36,561 bases of DNA from Chloromonas sp. AAM2 (GCA_004335635.1 QAXH01004111.1:1174-37734), one strand, 5' to 3'. Numbered from the stretch's first letter, positions 1 through 11,473 are shown. Notes: a model not told the origin generated them from the letters alone. Program-made: numbers and translations.

Positions 1-114
1 GCAAATCCCTGGGTCCTACTCCCCCCATGTGCTCACCAGCAAATCCCTGGGTCCTACTCCCCCCATGTGCTCACCAGCAAATCCCTGGGTCCTACTCCCC
101 CCATGTGCTCACCA
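1..114. repeat. 38-bp minisatellite carrying a splice donor
   Basis: Three consecutive 38-bp units begin at 1, 39 and 77 with GCAAATCCCTGG and end in ATGTGCTCACCA. They are identical as far as I can read and may continue left of the window. Read on the minus strand, every unit contains TGCTG|GTGAGCACATG, the 5' splice site used by the exon ending at 113. The array therefore multiplies a splice donor inside the intron that follows that exon. The unit length is not a multiple of three. Confidence 0.95.
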
Positions 115-1293
115 GCAGGTTCAGCTGCTGTGCCTCCGCCATGGCCGCCACTGCATCCATGGAGTAGCTGGCCAGCCTCCAGGTGCCAGCGGGGGCCGAC
201 ACTACCTCGGTGGGGGTCAGCAGGGGGCCCAGGCACCGCAGACCCTGGACGCCAACTGCAGGAAAACATAACAATGCAGCCAAAGCATACGCCAAAGAAC
301 AAAACCCAACAACAAGTCATGGAGCTTCCTTTGCCTCATGCAGATTGGAAACTGACACCAGGAAGGTGGCAGGTTGAGAGGATTGGGGAGGGAGGGATTG
401 CTTGGGGGATTGGGATTGGAAGGGATTGGGGCGATTGGGGGAGGGAAGGGGCGAAACCGTACCATTGGCATCTGATCATGGCAACCCAAGCCCATAGGAT
501 TGGACGCCAGACACCCCTGTGTTGACAACTTAAATAGTGTGGCCTTGTCAGATATCATATATGTCAGGCAAGTCAGATATCGGCCCTATTATGGCCTCCC
601 TGCCTATAGAACCTCCGCCCTCTCTCAGAAGACACCTTTACACCACGGATTGCTATCACAACCCCTTGATGTTATTTATTCTACTGAGGCCGACAACAGA
701 CCCGATGCCTTCCTACCTGCTCCGGGCACACACTCCATTGCCTTGGACGCACTACCATTGAGTGCAGCCTGCACCGACCCCCCAAGCAGCCCTGCCCTGA
801 TGGCCGGCTGGCCCAGGCCTGCCGTAGAGGGCATAGCGTACAGGTCGGCCCTGGCCGCTATCAGTGTGGCGGGCGGGCGTGTGGGGCTCGGCAGGGATGA
901 GCGGGACAGGCCTTGGTAGTACCACAGGAAACGGAGCTCCACGGCCAGGAGGGAAGTCAATGCCTGCATGGACAGTAGGCAGGCTTGTGTGCATGGAGCA
1001 GCGGGCAGGCATGCATGAAACAGAGGGCAGGAGAGCGGAGTAGGAGAGCAGAGCTTTGACGCCGTTCAAGGTAGAGTTGCGGCATACATCTGTATGAGCA
1101 TTGCGCACATCAACACGGATGTACAGACAACAACAGGACCACAACTACAATCACAGCGCCATGTCATGCACCTGAGCGGGTATGCGGTACACCATAGCGG
1201 ACGCCGCTGCCCCCGGGTCGAAGCTGCATGTCATGAGACCGTCCCCCGGGGCAATGCTGGGGGGCAGCAGCGGGGGACCGAACTCACGATACA
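113..1293 (-). CDS. Unrecognised spliced gene, three linked exons, partial
   Basis: Three minus-strand exons join in phase: 1172-1293, 756-963 and 113-255. Acceptors are GGCTGCAG, CCATGCAG and TTCCTGCAG; donors are CAG|GTGCAT, AATG|GTAGTG and CTG|GTGAGC. The product is hydrophobic and Ala/Leu/Gly-rich, with stretches such as VYREFGPPLLPPSIAPGDG, LAVELRFLWYYQGLSRSS and PLLTPTEVVSAPAGTWRL. Phase agreement across both introns and clean splice sites support real coding sequence. I do not recognise the family and see no catalytic motif. The gene continues past the left edge. The exon at 1172 starts in mid-codon, so more exons lie upstream, perhaps among the blocks at 1541-3238. No function is assigned. 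Confidence 0.65.
385..408 (+). other. G-quadruplex-capable run in an intron
   Basis: Four G runs (GGGG, GGG, GGG, GGGGG) are separated by loops of 1, 1 and 7 bases. This satisfies the usual G3+ N1-7 rule. It lies in a G-rich stretch (about 378-451) inside the intron between exons 756-963 and 113-255. The G-rich strand is the template strand for that gene, so the transcript is C-rich here. Folding is a prediction from base pattern only. Confidence 0.6.
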
Positions 1294-1540
1294 CTGCAGC
1301 CAACACACATGGGCCACGTGCTTGTCAGTGTAACGAACTGAAACCACAGTCATTGGAAAGAACAGGGCTGGAAAGGGCGAGGCATGCCGATGGTCACGCT
1401 TGTGTGTCCATGCAAATCTATGAAAAAAGCTTGATGATGAGCCAGTCTGATAATCTTGTTCAGTCTGGTGATGGCCAGGTCCCAACAGTCACTTCAACAG
1501 CTACGTTCCACCGTTTACGAATTTGTATGCTTTGTAGGGG

Positions 1541-1826
1541 TTAGATCTGCTTCAACTGTCCTGACTTGCCAGTCCCTGAAGAGTGTAGGTGCATGATGCC
1601 CGCACACTCGCCTGCGTTTGCAGGCGCCAGGCTGGCAGCCAGCGTGGCAGGCGGTTTCGGCAGAAACGCAGGGCTCCCCTGAATCAAGGGTGGTGAGTCA
1701 TAGCGTTGTGGCTGAAAGCCGGACTGTAGGTCTATCAGACTGCCCGGGGGTGCAGCCATGCTGTTGATTGTGGCAAAATGGAAGCACGAGCCTGACTGAT
1801 TGGGCTGCGGGTCCGTTGGCTCAAAC
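1541..1826 (-). other. Coding-like block, minus strand, gene uncertain
   Basis: From an acceptor-like CTCCCAG at 1827-1833 a minus-strand frame runs open to a TAA at 1541-1543, about 94 residues rich in Pro, Ser, Ala and Gln. Examples are FEPTDPQPNQSGSCFHFATI and GSPAFLPKPPATLAASLAP. Composition suggests a disordered part of a protein rather than random intron. I found no donor that joins it in phase to the exon at 1172-1293. It may be a terminal exon of another transcript or an exon with a donor I have missed. No family recognised. Confidence 0.35.
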
Positions 1827-2719
1827 CTGGGAGCATGCAAGGCAGGGTGGAGTCCAGTGACGCATGGCAGAGACTCAAGTGCATGCAAGGTTGGATGCAT
1901 AGGGGTCGCACGGCAGAACTTGCAGACCCGCAAGGGGGTGCATGGCATCACATGCAGACATGACGCATGAGAGACCAAAACTTGTACCGGTCAGTTTGCA
2001 ACATACTGAACGGTCATGCATGGAGGCGCAGACAGGCATGCATGTAAAGTTGGCATGCATCACCCAGCACAGAAATAGTAATTGGCGTGTGATGGTAAGA
2101 GGCAAGCTGCTGACCTGTTGCCACAGCTGCCAGCTATCGCAGTGTCTCCACTGGGTAAAGCACATCCAGAGGACAGCTGGGCTGCGCAGCAATGACAGGA
2201 CATGGGAACAGTGTCCATAAAAGTGCAGTGGATGTCGTGAGAAGCAGCACCCGTTGTCCATGGTGCACGTGTGTGGTGGACCAAGGACAAACAGCATAAG
2301 TGAGGCGATTGCATGGGCCCTTGGATCGCCCATGTGTCTGCTTCATGAGCATGTGCCTGTAAACTATTGTGTAAGATGTGAAGGCCAGCCATGTATATGA
2401 GGGTGCCACGCGCTACAATGAAGATGCATTGCCCAGCAGCTGTTGTCCATTGCTGCATCATGGGTTTGAGTCACTTGGCGCGCAAACAGTCATGGGCAGC
2501 GACAGCTGGCCTCTGACACATGGTTGGCGTCCTTGTTGCATGGGATGCAGTGTCGTTAGGGATTGGCAACATCTAGATAGCTCCATGTCGCACTTCTCTT
2601 GGCTGACATGAGCAGCCAGGTGTGCACGTAAAGCCATGATGAGCAGCCATGATGTGCACGTGAAGCATGTTGTCCACTGACACGCAGACAAATCTTAGAA
2701 AGGTGCTGTGTAATACTAC

Positions 2720-3238
2720 AGTGAATGGATGCGCGGCTTTACTGGGATAGCATTATGGAACCCGGCCTGCAAGCTGCGGTCAAACAGCACACCAAAACCT
2801 GCCTCATATGGAAGTTCACCTGCTTGCAGCCTGCGCGGCACAGCTACCGAGATGCTGTTTGCGTCATCCCAAATGAAGGGCTGCTCTCCTGATGCGCGGC
2901 AGCCTGAGGGGGCAAAACACCCGTCTGTCAGACGCGCTTGCATGAAATCTGGTGGGCAGAGCGTGCAAGCGCTGCTATCTGTGCTTCATTGCTACCATTC
3001 AATCAGTGGTCAGGCATGTTGCATGCGCAGAGTCGTGGAACGTTCCGTCACAAGACCCAACTCCAAGGGCCATTCCCACGTACCTGTTGCCAGCGCTGCC
3101 ACGCAGAGAAGGAGAAGCCCCCGTATATCCATGGGTTTTCAGCGCAGATGAAGCCAATTTCTTTTTGTCTTGGTCATGCCGTGAGCTGGCAATCTCTTCT
3201 CCAAATAGTTCACTTGCAGGCACTGCCTGGCGTTCAAA
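2720..3238 (-). other. Two coding-like blocks, possible upstream exons
   Basis: Block one, 3084-3238, follows an acceptor CTAATCAG and ends at a donor AACAG|GTACGTGG. It encodes a polar Lys/Ser-rich segment including ASELFGEEIASSRHDQDKKK. Block two starts at about 2910 after CCCCTCAG and is open to a stop near 2720. It reads SGEQPFIWDDANSISVAVP and then a hydrophobic-aromatic part. Both look coding, but the phases of the obvious donor and acceptor do not match (2 against 1). One boundary is therefore wrong or a small exon lies between. They could be 5' exons of the gene at 113-1293. No family recognised. Confidence 0.35.
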
Positions 3239-3845
3239 CTGATTAGTAGTATACCTGCTTTTGCGTCCTTGGTGATATTGTTTGCGTTTGGTGCGGAGGG
3301 GAAGAAGTTACGGTTTTGTCCAACGGCCAGAACCTTGGAGCGGACGGACAGTGTCGACTGTCGTGGATTGCTAGTATTCGCAGTTGCACTATATTATAGG
3401 GCAGTGTGCTTCGTAGTTGGGTTCGGTGTGGATGTAGGAGGTAGAGCGCGCACATGATGGAATACCGGGTGCATTCCCATAATTTCTTCGAGAGCCATTA
3501 GGGAGCCATGCCAGTGCCACAAAGCATTGCACATGAAGCAGGGTTCAAGTGGGTGGTCCAGTTTGTAATGTGAGCAGTTACACAAGCCTTGACAACACTG
3601 GCCCACAACACCACATCTCAGCTGAAGTCCACACAGATCTACCCTAGTCCATTCAGTCGCAGGAAAATAAAAGGTTTCACACCTAGACGTGGCAAGTGAA
3701 AGACAGCCAGCAAATGACGCACGCACACCAAGAAAAGTGACAGATGCACTGGAAGCTTGCACGCAGATATGCACATGCACGCCAAATAATAGGTTGACGC
3801 AACTATGTACATGTTCAAGTGGTACAACAAATGCCACGATGCACT

Positions 3846-3914
3846 GCATGCATGCATCAACGTCGGCATGCATGCATCAACGTCTGCATGCATGCATCAA
3901 CATCTGTATGCATG
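3846..3914. repeat. 20-bp tandem repeat rich in GCATGC
   Basis: Units start at 3846, 3866 and 3886 with GCATGCATGCATCAACGTC and a fourth is partial to 3914. The array sits downstream of the asparaginase gene in sequence without a supported gene. The self-complementary word GCATGC is common across the whole window, including just before intron acceptors. Confidence 0.9.
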
Positions 3915-4155
3915 TTTGCGCACTGGCACTGCCTGCATGATAGGCGCACGGCATGCATGATACTACTTCAGATGCTGATCAGACACGCCTTCACATGCCG
4001 GTCAGCCTTCATCAATTCACGGACGGAGAGCACAGCTTGCAAACTCCAACAATTGTTTATTGAGGCTTCACCTGCTGATAATATGTTGTACATCTTTTCA
4101 GCCCCTGCCGTACAAGCGACCGCTGCCAGGCTCCTTCAGCCTGGAGCGGGATCCA

Positions 4156-7100
4156 CTAGATCTCCCCAGCCAGCGACTCCGCAGGCACTACATCAGGGTT
4201 TGCCAGTGCCATCATGAGTTTGACCACCGCACACTCCGGCGTCATGCTCCCGCCCGCCCGCTGCACCACCTCCTCCCCCGACACCACCGCCCCGCCCCCG
4301 ACGGCCGCGCTGGTGTGCTCGCTCGTGAGTGCGCTCAGAGCTGTGCCTGCCTCGTACATGTCCTGGCCTAGCGGGCCCGCCGCACACTGGGAAACGATCA
4401 CAACCTGTGAGCAACGCAAGTCGGGGTTGTTCGTTCACGTGAAAAAGTGACAGTTTCCACGGGGCTAACATGGGATTGGCCAGGGTGGCATGTGCTGACA
4501 CTCTCAACAGAGCCTACAGCACTAACACTGACCAAAGGAACAGGATCGGTGAAAGAGTGGATGACATGGCCAAGCTAAAGTGCCACCACTGCTGTTCCTG
4601 CTGCTGCTGCCACAGGATTCCTGTCCTATTGCAGGAGACCTGTTGTGTGCGCACCTGTAGACCCCGCGCCATCTGGCTGGCCAGCCAGGGTATCCAGCCC
4701 ATCTCAGGCTGGTCAGGGATGTTGCCAACGCCAAACACCTGCAACTCACATGCACAAGTGTCAGGTCCGTGATCACCAGTTCAATCACTCTGCGATAATC
4801 AGGAAATCCAAGACCAATCCAAGCCCAGAAGCCAGCAGTTGACATCCAACCAAGTGGAACAAGCTTGCCATTTAAACCACGCACAGACGAATTCTCCTGT
4901 TGCCTACACCTCAGCCACTATCACTCCTCCACCACTTGATACGAATGCAAACACCCTCAACCCGGAGTGGTGACAGCAATCAATTGTGATGTTTGCCATT
5001 TCTCAGAAGCACCTGAACACCATTCTGAACACACTCACGGACACACATATTTTCCCCACCTCAAGCACGACTCCCTTGACGCCCCGTGCCACGATGTCCC
5101 CGTACGCCTGCCTGGGGTCCAGCCCGGGGGTCACGGGCACGCGCATCACGTGCGGGTCCAGCGAGAAGCGGGGAGTGTACTTGGGGCCGGGGCGCAGCAG
5201 GGCGCCTTCGTTCCACGCCTGACAGGGCAAGGGTCAGGGTAGAGATCAGGTCAGGTTCGAGTGGCAAATCAATCGTCCATGCGTCCAGCAAGGTGAGCGG
5301 GGTCAGGGTCAGGGTTCAGGTGAGGGGCAGGGCTATGGGCAGGTTGTGTTGTGGTGGGGTTAAATCGTGAATCCGTCACACGCGCGGGTGGCCAGGTAGG
5401 CAGGGCATCGAAAGCCATAGGAGCAGCATGATGGCAAGTGCAACGTCACACCGCTGCGCCCCTGAGACACCAGTGCTACATTTCCCCCCCAGCCGGTTGT
5501 GTAGCATTGCCAGGCTTGCCCCATCTCACCACATCAATGCCCAGTTGCGCCAAGTACGGGTAGCCTGCGCATGCACGCCCATGCACACAGTGCATGTCAT
5601 CACGCTGCCCGTACACACAGTGCATACCTGCCGCTGCTGCTGTGTGATCACAAACACGAGCTGCATGCTTCGTTTGCTCAAGCGAGCATGAAGTGTTAGA
5701 TGCGGCAAGGTGTGCGTCAGGGCGCCTTACTCATGGGGTGACATGTGTGCCAACGCCTTACTCATGGGGTGACATGTGTGCCAACAGCTCGCTCTCACCG
5801 GGGCTGTCAAAGGCCTGGTACAACATGCTGTGCACCTTACGTGTGCGGTTGCCCCGCATCAGCCGCCCGCCTGCACATGACACCATCACACCATCGCATG
5901 CGGAAAGTGTAACCCAGACTTCAGCCAGCAAAAACAGTCACAGGTCATGTTGAATGCGTGGTGTTGAAACTCACACCGGTAATGAGTGAAGCCGTACCAG
6001 TGATCAGTGATGAAATAATGTCCTGAAACTGTAGGCAATTGCATGCAACTGTAGGCATTAGCATGCAAGCTGCAACCTCCAGCTCTACCCTTGCTGCATG
6101 CAGCATGCAGGCTACTAGCTGTAGTCCTACCCTAAGCTCCGCCTACCAAAGCAGATGGCCACTTCCTTGAGCCTCACAAAGGGAGGCAGGCAGGCAGCCG
6201 TGGCACACTGGATGGAATCTGCAGCAAGGGCATGCAAGCCTTTGTTCGCTTTGCACTAATGAAACCTGATTGTTCATCCTACAGCATGCAAAGTCACTCG
6301 CTACACATGCACGTGCGATAGCGCTGACCAGCAACGCTCAACATGCGCACGTCAGCCCTTAGGCTAGGAGCAAAGCTGGTGCAGCAAAAAATGCAATGAA
6401 CGCGCAGCAGTCCATGGGCATCATCAAATGACCGTGCCACTTGACTGTCCAGCTGAATACAGCTCTCAGGAAGTATCTCAAAAGCACCAACTTGATCGAT
6501 ACCAGATATCCCAGGTCGAGACTGTGTTGCCAAAGATTGAACCCAAGCAGCGCTAGATCAGGCAATACTCAGATAAGCCTGTTCAGGACACTGATCTGCT
6601 GAGCATGTTGCCTACCCAGCAGGTTCTGCCTTGCGTCTGTCCTTGGCGCGGACAGGGGCAGTTGGGACCCAGTGCATACCACGGGCTTGTTGAACCCCTG
6701 GAGCATGAGGCTGAGGGCTGAGGCGGTGTAGGCTAGGGTGTCAGTGCCGTGGATGATCTGTGCACCACAACACAGGTCAGGAGAAAACAGGTGACGTGTG
6801 ATGTGGCATGCCATGGACAATCTGCATGCAATATACAGATGGTGATGCCAAGGAGAACAATGGTAGCAAGCATTGCAGGATAGGGTGCATGCAAGCAAGA
6901 CGTATGATAGGTATGCATGCAAGACAGGTCGTGGCGTGGTTGTGCCTCTGCTCGTAAGACAAAGGATCTTTGAGCACGCAGGATGGAAGCTAGTGAAGAG
7001 CGGGGGTGTAGCATAATGCGTCACACCAGGAGTCACTGCCATGCAGTTGCGCATGTGATTTGAAACGGATGACTCTGTAGGACACATGGCGGTGATTGCA

Positions 7101-9878
7101 TGATCTGTACACAGGATCTGAGCCATGCCGCGGTTGTGCGTGCAGAGAATTGTAGGCGTGACACACATGAGCAAGACCGATGGTGAAGTAAAGAAACTTG
7201 GTGACATGGTAAGCGTTAAGAAGCAATGAGTGTACAATCGCCAATGGGTACAAAGGAGATGCCTCGATGCCTACTAGTGGCCTGTACCTATAGATGATAC
7301 ATATGCCCCTATAGCGCACCCAATGCATTGGCAGTTATGAATGCGGTCCGCTCGTCTTGCGCACACCAGAAGCCCTATCAGTGCAATCACCATATGGGTA
7401 TGATGCAAGTATCACACTGCCTGCCTTTGGCCGTACCTACCAGGAATCCGGCATACTGGTCCCTGTTGTTGTGCAAAATTTGGGCTATCTGAACCCAGTC
7501 AGCGGGCCTGCAGGCATCCAAATTGAATGGTTGAGGCCGCATTGGAATGGCGTGCAAACAGAGGCTCTGCTTTTAAGCCTGTTTTCCGGTGCGCATGCAG
7601 GCTTCTGATGTTCTAGCCTTGTGCAGTATGCCATTTTCTATGGGTCGTCCTTGTGGACTAACTGAATCAGTACCTACTAGGCCGTTTGTGCAGGCAGCAC
7701 CTGGTGCTGGCCTGTGCATGGTCACGCACCACTCAACCCCCGCTCAGGCCCGCAGCCGCGGGTAGTTTGATGCATATCACTCCTGTCCACCACGTGCACA
7801 TCAGACTTGTGGGACCTTTGAGAGGGCTGGTTGCCGTGATTTTGCACTGGTGTCATGCACCCCAGCATGACTTGCTGCTGGCTTGCTACAGAGGGCCTGG
7901 GACCCTTTTTGGTTTGCTTGGTGCTGTTAGAATCTGCTTTCCTTGTCTTGCAGCATGAAGATGACGCATGCACCCCGTAGCTTTGGCCCGGTGCCACCCC
8001 ATTTCGCCACACCAGGTCACTTCCTCACCCTCCCATCCCTCTCACCCGACCCTCGAGCTGTCCTTGTTGAAGCAGACCTGGAGGTGCACGTCACTGAGCT
8101 GCGTGAGCTCCGGTACCACACTCAGCACGTTGGCCAGCATGGTGGCGGGCCGGAGCGCCCGCGCCTCGTCCTCAACATCTCCGTCTACATCTGGGGAACC
8201 CTGCAGCAACATGTGGGCAGTTTTCAGTGGTTGTAGAATAGAGGCTTGTCATGATCTGGTTATCTAGTTTTGATCGGGCAGCCTGCAGTGAAAGTAGAGT
8301 GGAGGGTAGGAGGCAAGGTCGGGGGAGCAACAAGGGAGACATCACTCGAATCATCCAAGGCTAGCATTAGTCATTGATGGTTTGGTCCTTGGACAGTCAT
8401 GGGAACCTATTCACAGGAGCACGAGGCAGCACTTGGAGCCAAACTTATGTCCCGCCGAAGCACGTGATGACATGCTGATTTACAGCGCATGACGACGTTT
8501 GAAATCACACATCAAGCTTCAACACCTTGCAAGACCACCTTTTGCATGACTCCTGTGAAGGGTTGTACTGCCCAAAGCAAGTAGCAGTTACCTGTAGCAC
8601 ATACGGATCCATGCCTAGCGTCCCGCCCGTGTGCAGCATGAGCACACGGGGCAGCGAGCGGCGCCCCCTGGTTGCCACTGATGCCTGCGGCCGACACACA
8701 CAGGACATGGCAACATACGTGTGCGCATGTGTAGATAGCACATGCGATAAGCACACCAAATGCGTTTGTCATCAAGTCATGGCCGACATGCAGCAGAGAC
8801 ACAGGGCTTGGCAAGTCCTGGTGTACGCGCCACATGCCTGTGCCACCAAGTTACGGCTGAATGCGTATCCAAGTCAAGCAGGAATGGGGTACTTCAGCTA
8901 GCCTGGGTCCCATTCCTTTCTGGGTGTGCTTATGTGGTCATTGCATGTGCATCTGCATGCTGACTGGTGATTGTCGGATGCATGTGAGCAGCTCACCGTC
9001 TCGGTGAGCTGCCCTGCGCCCGATGTTGCAGCCTCAGATATTCCTGCTGCTGCAATGACAGCATCGCTGAGTGGTGGTGTTTGTGGTGCGACTGCTGGAG
9101 ACGCTGCTGTGATAGGTTGATCATGGCCTGTCATGGCTGAATTCCCAAGGTAGCTGAAAGGCATGGGTGGTTGTGACGTGTGCGCTCGTGGCATGGGAGG
9201 TGATCCGGTGGCTTGCGATGTATGCACGGGCAAGGGTAAGGGCACTGGCATGGCCATGGATGCTAGTGGCAGAGGTGCTGGTGAGGCGAGGCCTGATTGC
9301 AGTGGTGGTGCCTGGCCTGCATGGTGCGCCCACTCTGCTGCACCACGACTACGAGTGTTCAAGAGAGAGATTTGTTTTCTCCTCCTGGTTCGAACTGCGT
9401 TGCTGGCTGTCTGGCACTGTTCTGATCCGTTGGCCTGGAAGATGCAGCATAATCGGATCTTATCGCGTACGCGTGCATCGTATCGTGCTTGGGCAAGCTG
9501 TCTGCACCGCTGAGTAGTTACAGGTATGCATGCAGCTCTTGGCGCAGATCTGGGAAGTTTGCGCAGGTCCAGAAGGAAGTTGGCCCGCATGTCGAGGATT
9601 TGCACCCCGTATACAGAGGCAAGCAATGCCTGGGCCTCTGGGACTTGCGAGCCCGGTTCCGAAACTCTGGCATCGGAAAGCCCTAGTGTATTCAAAGTTT
9701 CTTGTTGCGTCACTTTGCCGTACTCACTCCGATTTTTCATGATGGTCAAAATCGGGCCAAATTCCCTGGCGCGAGCTTTCACTGTCCATGTGAAGTCTGC
9801 TACAGCAACCGTGCAGAGACTGTCCGTTCGCAAGCAAGTCCTACCAGGACAACCGTTAGCGAGCAAGCCGGTCAACAT
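4156..9878 (-). CDS. Type I L-asparaginase with long N-terminal extension
   Basis: Hydrolyses L-asparagine to aspartate and ammonia, by family. Exons read on the minus strand: 8997-9878, 8592-8684, 8046-8200, 7441-7507, 6616-6757, 6147-6218, 5799-5870, 5530-5564, 5060-5218, 4655-4738, 4156-4404. All phases agree and give 669 residues ending at TAG 4156-4158. Both catalytic threonine motifs are visible: LMLHTGGTLGMDP (exon 2) and IIHGTDTLAYTASALSLML followed by TGSQLPLS (exon 5). Also present are VPELTQLSDVHLQVCFNKDS, the LMRGNRTRKV motif, VKGVVLE and the C-terminal SMTPECAVVKLMMAL, all typical of the AnsA/ASPG (type I) family. The core from exon 2 on is about 375 residues, slightly above the usual ~340; part of the excess is a Gly/Val-rich insert in the last exon. 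The first exon is joined by inference (see its own entry); if it is separate, the true start is unseen. The core is certain in identity. Confidence 0.9.
5724..5785. repeat. 31-bp tandem duplication in asparaginase intron
   Basis: Two adjacent copies (5724-5754 and 5755-5785) start with GCCTTACTCATGGGGTGACA and end with TGTGTGCCAAC. The pair lies just inside the intron, about 13 bases downstream (in transcript sense) of the exon ending at 5799. The donor itself is not duplicated. Confidence 0.9.
8997..9878 (-). CDS. Large N-terminal exon of unknown origin
   Basis: An 882-base open exon starts at ATG 9878 and ends at a strong donor, GAGACG|GTGAGCTG. It splices in phase 0 to the asparaginase exon at 8684; without splicing the frame stops at TAG 8898-8900, giving 326 residues. 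The first ~170 residues are mixed-charge (for example ARAREFGPILTIMKNRSEYG and LLASVYGVQILDMRANFLLD). The last ~100 are Pro/Ala/Ser-rich and probably disordered. I recognise no domain. The frame also stays open upstream of this ATG, across the start of the divergent gene at 9975. Choices are an N-terminal domain of asparaginase, a separate intronless gene, or an exonised element. A plastid transit peptide alone would be far shorter. Confidence 0.5.
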
Positions 9879-9974
9879 TTTGTGGTTGACCTGACGACGG
9901 ACTGCATCGGCGCAGTACAAGGGTGTGGCCGCGCGTTGTCGCCGAAGTGGAAGCCGTTCTGTCTGGAGTAGAGG
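9879..9974. promoter_or_regulatory. Short head-to-head intergenic region
   Basis: Only 96 bases separate ATG 9878 (minus) from ATG 9975 (plus). If both starts are right, the two genes share a bidirectional promoter and their 5' leaders overlap. I see no TATA box. The call depends on the uncertain start of the minus-strand gene. Confidence 0.35.
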
Positions 9975-11473
9975 ATGGCACCCAAGAAAGGGGCGAAGAA
10001 GAAGAAGAAGGCTTCGTCCACCTCTCCAGCCTTTGAGTTCTCTCCTGCCACCTCAGCCCAGGTCACTCAGGCCAGATTGCCGCCCTATGTGCGAGTCAGG
10101 TGTGCTGCTTAGCGGCCCATGGGAGGGGTAATGGGTGAGACGTCATGAGGTTTGGTATGTGGCTACTCACTGCAATGCTTGGCCTAGGTGCGGGCAGGCT
10201 CGCTCGCCGGCCGCTTGCCCATTTAGATATCAGCAAGGTCTAACTCTCATGTCAAACTAGAGCCATACAGCAGTGTCCAACAGGGTGCGCAAGTTGTCGT
10301 AACACCCTACTTCCGCTGTCTGACTGCCAGGCTTGCACCCATAATTACCTGAAAATCTGGTGTAGACAAAGCTTGATGCTTGTGCCCTGCAGGGTGTGCA
10401 ATGTGTCCATGCCTCACCTAAACTTTGAGTGAGTACAGTTTCTGGTACACTGATGCATGATGAGCAGGACAGAGCATGACCTCATCCTTACATGCTAGCC
10501 ATGAGCGGGGTATTAGCAGCATAGGCTTGCCAGCATAAAGTAAAGGTGCTCATCTAGCCCAGGTGTCTGCTCAGCTAGGCTGTCCATAGTGCTCAGCTAG
10601 GCTGTCCCTCTTGAGAATTGCTCACTTCAATCCTGAACTCACTTCAGGACAGGAGGCGACACACTACCACTGGTTTCAGTGCATGACCCAGGAATTGTCC
10701 CAGAACTGGCAAACATCTTTTTTGTGTTTGTTTTCATACATCTTTTTTAGGAGGTAGGCTTATTTCTGTAATCATAGCACATGACTGCTGTTACTTCAGG
10801 TGGCCCGCTGTGCCCGTTAGCATGACCGTGAGCGCCATCAAGCAGGCCATCATCAAGCGGCACGGCGGCTCTGTGTACGATGTCAATGTGTGGAAAGATG
10901 TGGTCCGGTTGGACAGCCGGATCAAGGAAGAGGACCAGGGGCTCAGCCTACGGGCTCTGGGAGTCAAGGGCATGCCACAAGGTAAGGGATACAATATCTA
11001 AAGCAGGTGGGCCCAACTGCCAAACCCACTGTTGCAAACTGCCTGTGGTAGCTGGGTGCCTGCATTGGCAGTTGGGCAGTCTCACAGGCACGGGAGATGC
11101 CTCAAGCAGGAGAGGTTAGCCACTGCAGACGGCAACTGCCTGAATTTGGACTGAGGCTTGGTATTGGAAACTTCCGGCCAGGTTTGCGGTTGATCAAGAC
11201 TGGGGTGCAGGTCGTACAGACTACAAGACAAGCTGTGCAGTAGTCTGTGCGTACCTGTGGTAGGATTGGAAGATCAGACATTCATCTTGCTGACTGATTG
11301 TCCACTGTGGCATGCTTTGTGCTGCTGCAGGCGATGCCGACCAGCTGCCAGTCTTCACCCTCCACTATGACTTTGAGCCTGTCCTATTTGATGACCCCAT
11401 TGCCTCAATCACATGCCAGACACGTGACTCCACGATTGACCTCAAGGCCTATCTTCGCATGCACAGGCACTAA
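9975..11473 (+). CDS. Small conserved-looking protein, three exons, 149 aa
   Basis: Exons 9975-10099, 10800-10981 and 11331-11473 join in phase and end at TAA 11471-11473. Splice sites are GTCAG|GTGTGC, CTTCAG|G, ACAAG|GTAAGG and GCTGCAG|G. The N terminus is strongly basic (MAPKKGAKKKKKASS), a pattern seen in many algal cytoskeletal, ciliary and nucleolar proteins. The middle reads MTVSAIKQAIIKRHGG, then VYDVNVWKDVVRLDSRIKEE and LSLRALGVKGMPQG. The spacing of a helix after a beta strand and a late LxLRALGV turn recalls a ubiquitin-like beta-grasp fold, but this is inference. The C terminus reads VFTLHYDFEPVLFDDP and ends LKAYLRMHRH. I do not recognise the gene. Intron 1 carries a copy of the dispersed repeat at 10662-10725. 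Confidence 0.75.
10662..10725 (+). repeat. Dispersed repeat, copy 1
   Basis: Contains CACTACCACTGGTTTCAGTG, then GGAATTGTCCCAGAACTGGC, then AAACATCTTTTTT. It shares the TGTCCCAGAACTGGCAAACA core and following T-run with three other sites (11982-12047 minus, 12266-12298 plus, 35928-35957 plus). It lies in intron 1 of the gene at 9975. The terminal T-run would fit a pol III-type terminator at the end of a short element such as a SINE; that is inference. Confidence 0.7.

Noticed and set aside
1430..1480. Possible C/D box snoRNA (TGATGATGAGCC...CTGA)
   Set aside because: No terminal stem brings the boxes together and the spacing is too short.
5280..5330. Telomere-like GGTCAGGGTCAGGGTT run
   Set aside because: Short, irregular and inside an asparaginase intron; better explained as local low complexity.
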